Below the pieces are notes generated by a model, which was not told the origin of the DNA, made no database searches, and was given only the letters and a program-made list of their open reading frames with translations. Below are positions 1 to 10,287 of a stretch of 64,000 nucleotides of DNA, one piece after another. This DNA comes from Ottelia alismoides. Lineage: Eukaryota; Streptophyta; Magnoliopsida; Alismatales; Hydrocharitaceae. The translations under genes were made by a program, and so were the position numbers. The stretch lies in NCBI GenBank assembly GCA_037367405.1, contig JAZKJV010011400.1, positions 62,001-126,000 on the forward strand, written 5' to 3'. Every line of letters starts with the position of its first letter. Within the stretch, counting starts at the first letter, position 1.

Positions 1-1
1 A

Positions 2-3000
2 CTGGGTGATAACTGGCTGGCCGATTTAGATCGTTACTACAGCCAGGTCTTGCCGCGCACGGTCGACCAATGGGTCAACCAGCAAGCCAACGGTGCAGCC
101 GCCTATGCCAAAGTAGTCGCCCTGGTCGAGAACTGGTTGCAGCCGCTGCGCATCGATCATCGCCGCATGGATGAGTGGACTCAGCCACTCTTGAAACTCT
201 TTCAGAGCGCCTACCATGATCGGATCGTCGATGGTCAGAACATCGATGACGAGAGGCTCGCCTGGGCTTGTCGCTGCGTGGCCGGCGCGATCGTCTCCCT
301 AGCCGACATCCCTCAGCAGTTGACGCTGGCTCTCGGTCCAGCCGAAGCCATCGATTGGCTGATGAGCGCCTTGAGCGGCCAATTGGTACCCCAGCCAGCC
401 ACCACCAGCGCCATCGAACTGCTCGGTTGGCTGGATCTAACCATGGATGACGCGCCGCACCTGCTGATCACCGGCATGCACGATGGCGTGGTTCCCGAAA
501 GCGTCAATGCAGATCCCTTTCTGCCCAACCAACTGCGCCGCCAGTTGGGCATGATCGATAACTCGCGCCGGTACGCGCGCGATATGTATGCCTTCCAAGT
601 GATGCTGCACACACGTCAATCGTTGCGCGTGATCGTCGGTCGCAACAGCCTCAGCGGCGATCCGTTAGTGCCCAGTCGCTTGCTGCTGGCTTGCCAGATC
701 GCTCAACTGCCCGCGCGAGTTCTGCGATTGACCGCCGAGGATAGTCTCGACGTCCTGCCAGAAGTAAAGAAACGCTGGGAAACAGCCACAGCGCAACCTC
801 AGCCGGCGTACGTACCACCGCCACCGGATTCCAATCGATTACCTAAACATCTCAGCGTTACGGCCTTTCGTACCTACATGGCCTGCCCGTATCGCTTCTA
901 TTTGAAACATGTCTGTCATCTCAAGACGATCGATGACCTGGACGCCGAGTTGGATGCAGGGCAGTTCGGTGACCTGATCCATAACACGCTGCAGCGAATG
1001 CACGAAGACCCAATCGGTAACTCGGCCGATGCCGAAGCCATCACCAGTTTCCTGCACCACGCGCTCGAAGAAGAGGCGGTCAAAAAGTATGGCCCTTCAC
1101 CGGCTGCGGCCATCCGCGTTCAAATCGCTGGCGCTCAAGAACGCCTGGCAGTATTCGCTCTCAAGCAAGGGCAGCATATCGCCGAAGGCTGGGTCACCCG
1201 CTACTGCGAAAAAGAAGCCGTGCTGGAAGTCGGCAAGCTGTTTGCCGGCAAACCGCTGCCCATCGAACTGCTCGGCCGCATCGATCGCATCGATTATCAT
1301 CCAGCCACAGGCAAGTGGGCGATCTGGGATTATAAGACCAGCGATAGTGGCACCAAGCCGATCCCCAATCATCTCAATGCGCGAACCGGCAACTGGATCG
1401 ATTTACAGCTACCGCTCTATCGCCACGTCGTACGCGCCTTGGATATCGACTGCGAACCTCAAGTCGGTTACATACTGATCCCCAAGAGCCTCAAAGATAT
1501 CGACTTCGTGCCGGCCGAGTTTTCTCAGGCTCAACTAGCTTCCGCCGATAAGGAAGCCTGGCGCGTCATCGAAGCAGTGGCCGCGGGCAAGTACGAACCG
1601 ATGACCACGCAGGGTATCCAGTACGATGACTTTGCGCGCTTATGCCTGGTGGGCACGCAGAGTTCGGTGCCACCCAAACCCATTCGCTTGACACACGACC
1701 ACCGCCAGGCAACCGACATCAACAAACTGGCTGATGCTCGCGTGGCCCAGCTAGCCCTGGCGCGCTTGTCGGATGAAAACTACGCCATTCAACGAACCTC
1801 GGACGCTCCACCACTGTTGCCGCTGATGATCCGCGCATCGGCAGGCACCGGAAAAACTTATCAGCTCAGCAATCGACTCATCCAAATCATCCTTTCCGGC
1901 CAAAGCGTCGAACATGTGCTGGCCACCACCTTCACGCGCAAAGCAGCCGGCGAAATTCTACAGCGCGTCCTGGTCCGACTGTCCAAAGCCTGTATCGACA
2001 ACCGCGCCTTCACGGAACTGCAAGAGGCCATCGATCAGTTGACCTTTGACCAGGCCGATTGCCTGGCCGCTCTGCGACGCACCACCAGACAGTTGCATCG
2101 CTTTCGCGTCAGCACGCTCGATAGTTTTTATGCGCAAGTCGCTCGGACCTTCAGCCTCGAATTGCACCTGGCCCCCGGCTGGAGCGCGATCGATCCGGTG
2201 CGCGAAGCCGCGGTGCGCATGCAAGCCATCCAGCGGATGCTCGATAGCAGCGACCAGCGCACGCTCACTAGCCTGGTCAAGATGCTGGCCAAAGGCGACA
2301 CGAAACGCTCCGTCGCCGCCGAGATCGAAGAAACCGTCCAAGGCGCGTACCACTACTACCGCGCGACCGACGAGCCCGCATTCAATAACCTGGTCGTGCC
2401 GGCGTCACCCTCCGAAACCGAGTTTCGTCAAGCTCTGGATTTTCTCGAGCACTACGATCCACAACACAAGAACATCAAGGGCCAACTCGACAAGCTGCAT
2501 TTGTCGGCCACTGTCGGCGACTGGGAAGCAGCCGTTGCCAACGGCTTGATGAATGCCGCGATCACCACGGGTAGATACTACAACCGCGAACTGTCACCCA
2601 AGTTGATCGACAATATCATGGTCCTGCGCAAAAAGTGTGCCGCTGAACTGCTGCCAGTCCGCCGCGCCCAATCCAGCGCTGCCTACGAACTGCTGGATGA
2701 CTTCAACAGTCAATACATGGCGCTGCTGCGCCGGCAACGCATGCTGGCCTTTGCCGATATCACTTACTTGCTATCGCGCTGGTTGAACCCTCAAGCCCAC
2801 GCCTCGGATTCAAAGAACAATCGAGACGCCAGCCCACGTGGCAGCGACCTGCCGATGATCCGTATCGATCAGCAACAATTGATGCTGCGTATGGATTGTG
2901 GCATTCATCATTTGTTGCTGGACGAATTCCAGGATACGGCTCCCGATCAATGGCGCATCATTGAACCGTTAGCGGTACCACTAACCCAAGACATTACTCC

Positions 3001-5134
3001 CAATCAATCGTTTTTCTGCGTGGGCGATACGAAACAAGCCATCTATGGATGGCGCGGTGGCGTGGCCGAGATCTTTGATGCAGTGACCGACAGCGTCGCT
3101 AACTTGACCGAACAGTCGCTCAGCCAAAGTTATCGCAGCAGCCCCGAAGTGATCAACGTGGTCAACGATGTCTTCTTGCGACTTCCCGATCATTCCAACT
3201 TCGCCGATTGCGATGAAGTAGCTCATTACTGGAGCAACCACTTTCCGGAACACCAAACGACGCGCACGAAGTTGCCCGGATATGCGCTGGTCAAGAATGG
3301 AATTGTTTGCCCAGCCGATTTGCCTCGCGAAGAGAAAGAAATCGCCGAACTGGAATACTCCGCCAACATGATTGCGGAACTAGCCGGCCAGGCCACAGGT
3401 CAGAACATCGGTGTGCTATTTCGCGAGAACCGCAAAGTTGCCCTGATGATCGAACTGCTGCGGCAGCGCGGTGTATCGGCCTCCCAAGAAGGTGGCAATC
3501 CGCTGACCGATTCGGCTGCAGTTCAACTGATCCTGTCGCTGGTTCACCTGGCCGATCATCCGGGCGATTCCATCGCAGCCTTTCACGTGATGAATTCTCA
3601 ATTGATTCATGGGTTACCGCCGCAAGTGCGATCTCGCGCCGGTGGTATCGCAGCATGGACGTGGCAGCAAGTGACAACCTATGGATTGGGCCGCGCGGTT
3701 AGCGACTTGTGCGATTTGCTGGCCCCCAAATTGTCATGGTGGGAACAACATCGTTTAACCCAGCTCATCACCTTGGCGTACCAGTTCGAGACACAATTCA
3801 CGCATCGCCTCCGCGACTTCGAAGCCTTCGTGCAGCAGCAGAAAGTCGCTCTGCCCAGCGAAGCTCAAGTAAAGGTCATGACCATTCACAGCAGCAAGGG
3901 CCTGGAGTTCGATGCAGTATTTCTGCCCGACCTGGATATTCCGCTTTCCGGGCATCCTCCGCTGATGGTTACGCGCAGCGATGATCCTGTCGCACCGCCC
4001 AGCGGCGTGCTGCGTTACATGAATGAGAATGTTCAAAGCCTGCTGCCAGCGGAATGGCGCCAAGCCTTTCATCAGCGCAAAGCCCAGAGCGTGCGCGAGA
4101 TGTTGTGCGTGCTGTATGTTGCCATGACGCGGGCCCGCCAGGCACTGTATGTGATCACTGGCCCGCGCGTCGCCAAGAGCGATACGGGCTCGCAAACTTG
4201 CGAAGCCATCTTGCAGTCGACACTCAGTACCAAGGATCTCTACAAGACGCCTGAGGCAGTGCTTTACGAAAAAGGCAAGCCGGATTGGTTTGTATCGACC
4301 GAGAAACCTCGCCCGGCAATCACCGCAGTAGCGGCCACTTTGCCTCCGGACGCAGCCTTGCCAATTACGCCAACACGTATCGCCTTGCAAACCGATGGAC
4401 AGCAAGCTCCGCAGCGCGGTTATCGAGTCGCTTCGCCCAGCATGCTGGCTGCCATGCAAGCACCGCAGCTGGACAATATCTTCAGTGTCAGCGAATCGGT
4501 TGGGGCAGCTATCGGTACGCTAATCCATGCCTGCTTCGAGCAAGTCGAATGGCTCGAAACCAGCGGGCCAATCTCGCCTGGCGGCCAGCCACTAGACAAA
4601 GATGGCCTGCGCGAAGCGGCCGTCAATGCGCTCACACCTGAGGAGCTGCGTCACGTTTCACTGGACAAGGAGCTGTCCAACTTCCATCGCATGCTGCGAC
4701 TGGAGTCGGTGCAATCGGCGCTGACGAGCACCCGCTATGCGCGGCCCTTTGCTGGCCTCACACCGGATGAGATCTGCGTTGAGAACGAGCGTCGCGTGAG
4801 TTTGATCGTGGACAATCAATTGATCGACGGCACGATCGATCGCCTGGTCGTGCTCAAGCATCAGGGCAAAGTGATCGCGGCCGAGATTCTCGACTACAAG
4901 ACCGATCGCTGGGATGGTCGCTTGGACATTCAAGAATGGACACAGCAGCGCATCGAACATCATCGGCCGCAACTGCGCGCCTATGCTCAAGTCGTCTCCC
5001 GCATGTTGAACCTGCCGATCGAACGCATCGATTGTTCGCTGGTGCTCCTCTCTGGCGATCGCTGTGTCCGGTGCGATGATCACGCCCCGCCACCACCGCA
5101 TCTCAAGTACAAACAACTTCACCTGGCCTGGTAG
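2..5134 (+). CDS. AddB-AddA fused helicase-nuclease (5' partial)
   Basis: The reading frame is open at the left edge, so the true start lies upstream. A RecB-family nuclease domain comes first: CPYRFYLKH near 884, GDLIH at 968-982, GRIDRID near 1270 and DYKTS near 1328. A complete UvrD/AddA-type helicase follows: Walker A ASAGTGKT near 1840, LLLDEFQDTAPDQW near 2917, TIHSSKG near 3881 and VAMTRARQAL near 4118. A second RecB-type nuclease ends the protein: GTLIH near 4517, GTIDRL near 4829, DYKTD near 4892 and QLRAYAQ near 4970. This is the content of AddB plus AddA, normally two proteins, in one chain without a stop between them. The family resects double-strand breaks for RecA. Only one Cys follows the first nuclease, so the classical four-Cys iron-sulphur site of AddB seems absent. 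The gene heads an operon with the next two genes (8-bp gap). Confidence 0.88.
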   Translation: MGDNWLADLDRYYSQVLPRTVDQWVNQQANGAAAYAKVVALVENWLQPLRIDHRRMDEWTQPLLKLFQSAYHDRIVDGQNIDDERLAWACRCVAGAIVSLADIPQQLTLALGPAEAIDWLMSALSGQLVPQPATTSAIELLGWLDLTMDDAPHLLITGMHDGVVPESVNADPFLPNQLRRQLGMIDNSRRYARDMYAFQVMLHTRQSLRVIVGRNSLSGDPLVPSRLLLACQIAQLPARVLRLTAEDSLDVLPEVKKRWETATAQPQPAYVPPPPDSNRLPKHLSVTAFRTYMACPYRFYLKHVCHLKTIDDLDAELDAGQFGDLIHNTLQRMHEDPIGNSADAEAITSFLHHALEEEAVKKYGPSPAAAIRVQIAGAQERLAVFALKQGQHIAEGWVTRYCEKEAVLEVGKLFAGKPLPIELLGRIDRIDYHPATGKWAIWDYKTSDSGTKPIPNHLNARTGNWIDLQLPLYRHVVRALDIDCEPQVGYILIPKSLKDIDFVPAEFSQAQLASADKEAWRVIEAVAAGKYEPMTTQGIQYDDFARLCLVGTQSSVPPKPIRLTHDHRQATDINKLADARVAQLALARLSDENYAIQRTSDAPPLLPLMIRASAGTGKTYQLSNRLIQIILSGQSVEHVLATTFTRKAAGEILQRVLVRLSKACIDNRAFTELQEAIDQLTFDQADCLAALRRTTRQLHRFRVSTLDSFYAQVARTFSLELHLAPGWSAIDPVREAAVRMQAIQRMLDSSDQRTLTSLVKMLAKGDTKRSVAAEIEETVQGAYHYYRATDEPAFNNLVVPASPSETEFRQALDFLEHYDPQHKNIKGQLDKLHLSATVGDWEAAVANGLMNAAITTGRYYNRELSPKLIDNIMVLRKKCAAELLPVRRAQSSAAYELLDDFNSQYMALLRRQRMLAFADITYLLSRWLNPQAHASDSKNNRDASPRGSDLPMIRIDQQQLMLRMDCGIHHLLLDEFQDTAPDQWRIIEPLAVPLTQDITPNQSFFCVGDTKQAIYGWRGGVAEIFDAVTDSVANLTEQSLSQSYRSSPEVINVVNDVFLRLPDHSNFADCDEVAHYWSNHFPEHQTTRTKLPGYALVKNGIVCPADLPREEKEIAELEYSANMIAELAGQATGQNIGVLFRENRKVALMIELLRQRGVSASQEGGNPLTDSAAVQLILSLVHLADHPGDSIAAFHVMNSQLIHGLPPQVRSRAGGIAAWTWQQVTTYGLGRAVSDLCDLLAPKLSWWEQHRLTQLITLAYQFETQFTHRLRDFEAFVQQQKVALPSEAQVKVMTIHSSKGLEFDAVFLPDLDIPLSGHPPLMVTRSDDPVAPPSGVLRYMNENVQSLLPAEWRQAFHQRKAQSVREMLCVLYVAMTRARQALYVITGPRVAKSDTGSQTCEAILQSTLSTKDLYKTPEAVLYEKGKPDWFVSTEKPRPAITAVAATLPPDAALPITPTRIALQTDGQQAPQRGYRVASPSMLAAMQAPQLDNIFSVSESVGAAIGTLIHACFEQVEWLETSGPISPGGQPLDKDGLREAAVNALTPEELRHVSLDKELSNFHRMLRLESVQSALTSTRYARPFAGLTPDEICVENERRVSLIVDNQLIDGTIDRLVVLKHQGKVIAAEILDYKTDRWDGRLDIQEWTQQRIEHHRPQLRAYAQVVSRMLNLPIERIDCSLVLLSGDRCVRCDDHAPPPPHLKYKQLHLAW

Positions 5135-5142
5135 CAACTGGC

Positions 5143-6423
5143 ATGACCGATTTCCGCTTTATACATGCGGCCGATATCCACTTGGATAGCCCGCTCGACC
5201 ATCTTCGCAGCTTGGACGAAGCTACGGCCCGGTCCATTGCCACGGCTTCGCGCCGGGCTGTGGAGACCATGGTGCAGACCGCCTTGCAACAAGAAGTTGA
5301 CGCCCTCTTGATCGCGGGTGATTTGTTTGACGGACCAGTTCGCGACGCATCGGCCGCCCTGTGGATCGATAGTCAGTTCCGCAAATTGACCTCTGTCGGT
5401 ATTGCAGTGGTCTTGATACGTGGCAACCACGATTCGCTTAGCAATGCCTCGCGCAGCGTCAAATGGTCCAGCGGAGTCATCGAACTGGGCGCAGAGAAGG
5501 CGACCACTCACATCGTTGATCGTTGCGGCCTGGCCATTCACGGTCAGAGCTTTGGGGCTCGCGCGGTGTATGAAAACATTGCCGCGACCTATCCCGAGGC
5601 CATCAGCGGCTACTTCAATGTCGGCATGTTGCATACCTCGCTGGCCGGGGCCAATGGCCATGAACCCTATGCACCCACCAGCGTCGATGTGCTGGAGGGA
5701 CGTGGTTACGACTATTGGGCACTGGGACACATTCATGTGCGCTCGACCAATTCACTCAGCGATCGCTGCTGGATCGGTTTCAGTGGTAACACGCAAGGCC
5801 GTCATGTACGCGAGAGTGGTGCCAAGGGCTGTCAGCTGGTTCATGTTCGCGACCGGGCGATCGAGCGTATCGAGTTTGTAGCCACCGATAGCGTACGCTG
5901 GTTTGAACTGGAGGTCGATGTCAGCGACATCGATCAATTGCATGACCTGAGCGAAATGGTTTTTGGCGCGTGCGAAGGCTTGCAAGCCGAACATGCCGGC
6001 CGACAACTGGCTGTCCGCGTGCGATTTGTGGGCGCGTCCAAACTGCACGGGCCGCTATCGAGCATCATGGCCCGAGACAATCTGGCCGATACACTCTCGT
6101 CGAAACTGCGAGACCTGGGCGGGGTGTGGCTGGAATCCATCAAAGTTGAAACCACAGCCGAACGTCGCGCAGCATCGGCTGGCGACATGGAATTACCGCT
6201 GGGGACGCTGCGCGAAGTCGCCGCCGATATTCGCTGTGAACCAGCCCTGCAAAAGCAACTGCTCAAATCGCTCGAAGAACTCGGCCGCAAAGCACGCGGC
6301 CCGCTCAGCCAAACCGATTGGCAACTGTGGAATGAGGCCGGACAGTCCGCGGAGTTTGCACGACTACTCGGCCAGGCGGAACAACTGTTGGAAGCGTGGG
6401 TGGCAGAGGAACAGTCACTGTGA
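5143..6423 (+). CDS. YhaO/SbcD-like DNA repair exonuclease
   Basis: A 426-residue calcineurin-like metallophosphoesterase of the Mre11/SbcD/YhaO type. The metal-binding motifs appear in order: DIHLDS near residue 11, AGDLFDG near 62, RGNHDS near 92, LHTSLAG near 162 and GHIHVR near 194. The C-terminal part lacks obvious motifs and probably contacts the partner ATPase. The ATG lies 8 bp after the AddBA stop. The gene's own stop overlaps the GTG of the next gene (GTGA), which indicates translational coupling. By family knowledge the product is a Mn-dependent DNA nuclease acting with an SbcC/YhaN-type ATPase on blocked or hairpin DNA ends. Confidence 0.9.
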   Translation: MTDFRFIHAADIHLDSPLDHLRSLDEATARSIATASRRAVETMVQTALQQEVDALLIAGDLFDGPVRDASAALWIDSQFRKLTSVGIAVVLIRGNHDSLSNASRSVKWSSGVIELGAEKATTHIVDRCGLAIHGQSFGARAVYENIAATYPEAISGYFNVGMLHTSLAGANGHEPYAPTSVDVLEGRGYDYWALGHIHVRSTNSLSDRCWIGFSGNTQGRHVRESGAKGCQLVHVRDRAIERIEFVATDSVRWFELEVDVSDIDQLHDLSEMVFGACEGLQAEHAGRQLAVRVRFVGASKLHGPLSSIMARDNLADTLSSKLRDLGGVWLESIKVETTAERRAASAGDMELPLGTLREVAADIRCEPALQKQLLKSLEELGRKARGPLSQTDWQLWNEAGQSAEFARLLGQAEQLLEAWVAEEQSL

Positions 6424-9400
6424 AGATTGAATCGATTCATCTCGAGAACTTTGGCATCTACGGCAGCAAGCGTTTTCGCTTCGATGGCCAACCACTGGTG
6501 CTGATCTATGGAGCCAACGAATCGGGCAAGACCACCGCTCTCAATGGACTGAGGCAAGCGCTGTTTGGTTTTCCGCGCAACTCTGCCTACCTGACTGGCA
6601 AAACCATGTCGGCCGAAGGTCAAGTCACCCTAACCGACGGTCGGCGCATTCGTTTCCATCGCCAAAAGAAAAACAGCGATGGCTTCTCAGCCACGATCGA
6701 TAACAAGATTCCGCTGACCGAAACAGAATGGAACGACCTGGCCAGTGGTCTGGATTTAAAAGCGTACCAAAGCCTGTTCGGCTTTTCACTCGATGAACTG
6801 CGCAGTGGCGAAAAGGCCTTGGCCCATGCCCCTATCGAGCAAGCATTAGCGGCCAGCGGCTTCGGCGGTCTGGCACGACTGCAAGCGGTACAGAACCGCA
6901 TCGAAGGATTTTTGGGCGAGGCTCTCAAACGAGTCGGCAGTTCCGGTTTGATCAATGCCAAACTGGCTGAGATTGAACAAGCCGAAAAGCATTTGGAAAG
7001 TGTGCTGACGCTGCCTGCCGATGTGGCGGCCTTGCGCAGCCAGTTAGCCACAGCTCAAGAGCAAGTGCAACAGCAACAAGCCAAGTTGAACCAACTGCGC
7101 GAGCAACTCCTGGCGGCTCAGCGGCAACAAACGGCCTTGCCTGCTTCGATTCAATATCAGCAAGTGCAACAGTCGCTGGCCCAATACAATCTGCCTCCCA
7201 GCCTGGACAGCGAGTTCCGACTGGAGTGGACCGTGACCTGCAATCGACTGGCCGGCCTGCGCAGCGAGTTGGCCAGTGAGACCCGCAAACTGCAAGAACT
7301 GCAAGGCGAACTGGCCAGCCTGCCCGTAACCGAGGGCGCTTCTGCGCATCAAGCCACTGCAATCGCGCTGGGTAAACGGGCTCGCGAAGTGCCAACCTGG
7401 CGCAACCAGCTCGCCGACTGCCTGCGCGAAGCCAGTGAGATGGAGCGAGAACTAAGTGAGTCGCTGCGCAAACTAGGCTGGTCGCTGCAAGATTCACGCT
7501 GGCGCCAACTGAATCTGGACTTGAATCAGCATGCCGAAATCGAAGCCGCCAGGCAATCTCTCGACAGCCTCAATCATCAGTTAACGCAGGTCATCACGCG
7601 CATCGACCTGGCTGAAAAACAATTGCAGCCTCACCGCCAGCCAACTGCTCAGTCCGACGCTTGCATGACATGGGACCGCGTTGTCGAACTTGAAACGCAG
7701 CTCCGCTCGCTGCGTCCTTTGGCTCATGAGTTGGATCAACATCGCAAGGAACTGCAACGCCTGCGTCAAGAACCTCGCGCCAAACAACTCAGCGATGGCC
7801 TGCAGCGATTGACCGCGGAGTTATGCACCAGGTGTTCAATCGACTTCGAGGGCGCATCAGAAAAGCTCCCGCACGATTGGCAGGTGCCCTCGGTGGCTGA
7901 AGCCAAGGATTTACAAAGTCAATTGTCCCAGGCAGAGCGAGAGGTCAAACGCCTGACCGACACGCGAACTCAACTGCAGCAGCAGCGTGACCTGTTGCAG
8001 CAAGAGATCTCGCAGTCGCAGGCCAAAGCAGGCGTCAAGACACTGCCGCAATTGGAAGCCCTCTGGCGACAGCGCGATGAGATCGTAGGTCACTGGCGCG
8101 AGGAATTGAGCGCGCCCTTATTGGCTTCGACGGTCACACCTACAGAATACGAAGAACGTCTGACACAGTTGCAGCGGCTCAATGCGCAATCAGACACGGC
8201 CGTGCGAGCCATGTTGGCTGCCGTCGAACAGGTAGCAATCTTGGCCGCTAAAGAGCGTGAACTGGTTGCGATGGAACAATCGCTGACCAGTTTCGATAGC
8301 CAATTAAATACTGCGCAAATTGCGCATCAGGAACTGGTCTTGGTCTGGCAGAAGCTTTGGTCTGCATGCAGCTTTACGCATTCGATTGCCCAACAGTCTG
8401 CAGGCCTGGCTGGCTCGCAACAATTGATCGAATGGCTGGACCTATATCGTCAATGGCAACAGCTCGAGATAAGTCTGCAGCACAAAGGGTTAGAGTATCA
8501 ATCGGCAGAAACCGCCTATGGGCAAGCCCGCCAGGCGTTATGCCAACTCTGGCCACAAGCGGCTGAGCTGACATCGCTCTCCCAAGCCGAGCAACTGGTC
8601 GCTCGTATGCGTTCGCAGTTGGCCACGGTGGATGCGCAGGCCACGATGCTCAAAGGCTTGGAACAAACCTACAGTACGAGTCTGTCGCAGCGCCGCGAAC
8701 TGGAGCGGCAGTTGGAGTCGCAACGAACTACCGCCTTGCAAGTGTTGACCTCCGTCGGTTTGCCGGATAGTTGGCCCCTGCAGGAAGTTTCGGCCCGCAT
8801 CGAATCGCTGCGCCGCTGTCAAAAACAAGCTGCCCGTATCGAAGAGCTTCGCGGTCGGCGCGCAGCGCTCGAGCAGCAATTGAGCGACTTCACAGCAGCC
8901 GTGCAAGATCTGGGCCGGCAGTTAGGACTGGCCGAACTTACCTCCGCACCTGAGGTCCATGCCACGACTTGGATGGATCAATTCCTGCATCGGCAACAGG
9001 CGGACCATCGCCGCCTGGAACTGGCCAGCTTGATTGCTGATCAACAGACGCAATGTGCCAAACGCGCCGAGCAGATTCGCCAATCCGAAACGGAACAAGC
9101 GCGCCTGGTCAACCAGATCGGCGGCGCGTCGATCGAACAAGTACAAGGGTGGATTCAGCAATCAGCTACCGTGATCCAGTTGCGTGCCCGGCAGACGGAA
9201 CTTGTAGCCGCTTTGGAAAGCAATGCTCAAGGGCGGTCACTGGCCGAGTTCTTGGAGGAATTGGCGACGCTCAATCCGCGAAGTGTTACCGCTACCGTAG
9301 CCACGCTCAACGCCCAAGTCAGCAGTTTAGACGCCGACGTTACGGCCGCACAGCAAGCCGTGGGCGGCCTGGCCCGCGAATTGGAGTTCAAAGAGCAGGG

Positions 9401-9992
9401 CTCGGCCGCCATGATTGCTGAACAAAAGTTGAAGCAGTTGCGAACAGAACTGGTCGACCTGTCCGAGCAGTGGGCCGTCCATCGACTGGCCGGTGAACTG
9501 CTAGCCCGCACGATCGATCGCTTCACGCGCGACCATGAACCGCAACTGCTCAAACATACCCGCAGATTCTTCAAAGAACTGACCGATGATCGCTATGGCA
9601 TGGTGGAACACGATAGTGGTAAACACGGCGGCTTCACCGTCCGCGACCAGCATGGCAATGCCTGGGAACCGGATAAACTGAGCACCGGTACCCGCGAGCA
9701 ATTGTACCTGTCGATCCGCCTGGCATTTATCACTCACTTCAATGCCACGCACGAACCGCTGCCAGTGATTATGGACGATTGTTTTGTCAACTTCGATGAC
9801 ACCCGCGCGCGGATCGCGCTGCGGACACTGATCAACTGGCACGAGTCGGTCCAGACCATCTTGCTGTCCTGCCACTGGCGCAGTATCGAAGCGCTGGCTG
9901 AACTGGCTCCTGAGACGCCAGTGCTCGACCTGGCCTCTAGCCAGTTGATCTCGGCTCGCGAGCTGAGCGTCAGTCGGCATTCTGTGCCTTAA
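6420..9992 (+). CDS. YhaN/SbcC-like AAA family ATPase
   Basis: A 1190-residue SMC-like ATPase. Its N-terminus carries Walker A in GANESGKTT (near residue 31). Residues about 170-1010 are Gln/Leu/Ala/Glu-rich coiled coil. The C-terminal lobe has an ABC signature (STGTREQLYLSIRLA, near 1087) and Walker B (VIMDDCFVNFDD, near 1115). The start is taken at GTG 6420, which overlaps the upstream stop by 4 bp and has an AGAGGA ribosome site about 10 bases ahead. An in-frame GTG at 6396 is further upstream and less likely. No zinc-hook CxxC is seen in the middle of the coil, which favours YhaN over SbcC. It presumably forms the ATPase half of a nuclease complex with the preceding gene product. Confidence 0.9.
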   Translation: MKIESIHLENFGIYGSKRFRFDGQPLVLIYGANESGKTTALNGLRQALFGFPRNSAYLTGKTMSAEGQVTLTDGRRIRFHRQKKNSDGFSATIDNKIPLTETEWNDLASGLDLKAYQSLFGFSLDELRSGEKALAHAPIEQALAASGFGGLARLQAVQNRIEGFLGEALKRVGSSGLINAKLAEIEQAEKHLESVLTLPADVAALRSQLATAQEQVQQQQAKLNQLREQLLAAQRQQTALPASIQYQQVQQSLAQYNLPPSLDSEFRLEWTVTCNRLAGLRSELASETRKLQELQGELASLPVTEGASAHQATAIALGKRAREVPTWRNQLADCLREASEMERELSESLRKLGWSLQDSRWRQLNLDLNQHAEIEAARQSLDSLNHQLTQVITRIDLAEKQLQPHRQPTAQSDACMTWDRVVELETQLRSLRPLAHELDQHRKELQRLRQEPRAKQLSDGLQRLTAELCTRCSIDFEGASEKLPHDWQVPSVAEAKDLQSQLSQAEREVKRLTDTRTQLQQQRDLLQQEISQSQAKAGVKTLPQLEALWRQRDEIVGHWREELSAPLLASTVTPTEYEERLTQLQRLNAQSDTAVRAMLAAVEQVAILAAKERELVAMEQSLTSFDSQLNTAQIAHQELVLVWQKLWSACSFTHSIAQQSAGLAGSQQLIEWLDLYRQWQQLEISLQHKGLEYQSAETAYGQARQALCQLWPQAAELTSLSQAEQLVARMRSQLATVDAQATMLKGLEQTYSTSLSQRRELERQLESQRTTALQVLTSVGLPDSWPLQEVSARIESLRRCQKQAARIEELRGRRAALEQQLSDFTAAVQDLGRQLGLAELTSAPEVHATTWMDQFLHRQQADHRRLELASLIADQQTQCAKRAEQIRQSETEQARLVNQIGGASIEQVQGWIQQSATVIQLRARQTELVAALESNAQGRSLAEFLEELATLNPRSVTATVATLNAQVSSLDADVTAAQQAVGGLARELEFKEQGSAAMIAEQKLKQLRTELVDLSEQWAVHRLAGELLARTIDRFTRDHEPQLLKHTRRFFKELTDDRYGMVEHDSGKHGGFTVRDQHGNAWEPDKLSTGTREQLYLSIRLAFITHFNATHEPLPVIMDDCFVNFDDTRARIALRTLINWHESVQTILLSCHWRSIEALAELAPETPVLDLASSQLISARELSVSRHSVP

Positions 9993-10287
9993 AGTTCTCG
10001 CCTTGAAGTTCTCGCCTTGGATGGACGCTGTGACCGGAAGGCGCGTCGACTGCGGGTGGCACTGGCATGGCCGAAGGCCTGGCCAGTGCATGCCGAAGCA
10101 CACCAGCCCTGCAGCTATTGTCGATCTGCCAACACTTCGAAGTAATCAGCCGTTCATGGTTAGCGAGGACTGCCAGGGGATAGGTTCGTGGCAATACGCG
10201 TGCGCGAATTGGACTTTGGATTGGCGCGAGAGTTGCTGGTTGGCTCGCCGATTCAAGTTCAATCTTCTTTAGTTCAGGAGCGCGCAG
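9993..10287. other. Intergenic region with repeat C copy 1
   Basis: No gene is seen. It starts with a short tandem duplication of AAGTTCTCGCCTTG (9991-10019). It then contains the first copy of dispersed repeat C and ends with the glgX ribosome site AGGAG at 10276-10280. Confidence 0.6.
10054..10182 (+). repeat. Dispersed repeat C, copy 1
   Basis: About 130 bp that recur at 23318-23449. The first 46 bases are identical in both copies; the rest is similar with scattered differences. The core is a near-perfect hairpin: arm GCACTGGCATGGCC, a GAA turn, arm GGCCTGGCCAGTGC, with one two-base mismatch. Spurious reading frames across both copies give the same peptide (ALARPSAMPVPP), which shows that this is repeated DNA and not a gene. 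Confidence 0.8.
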
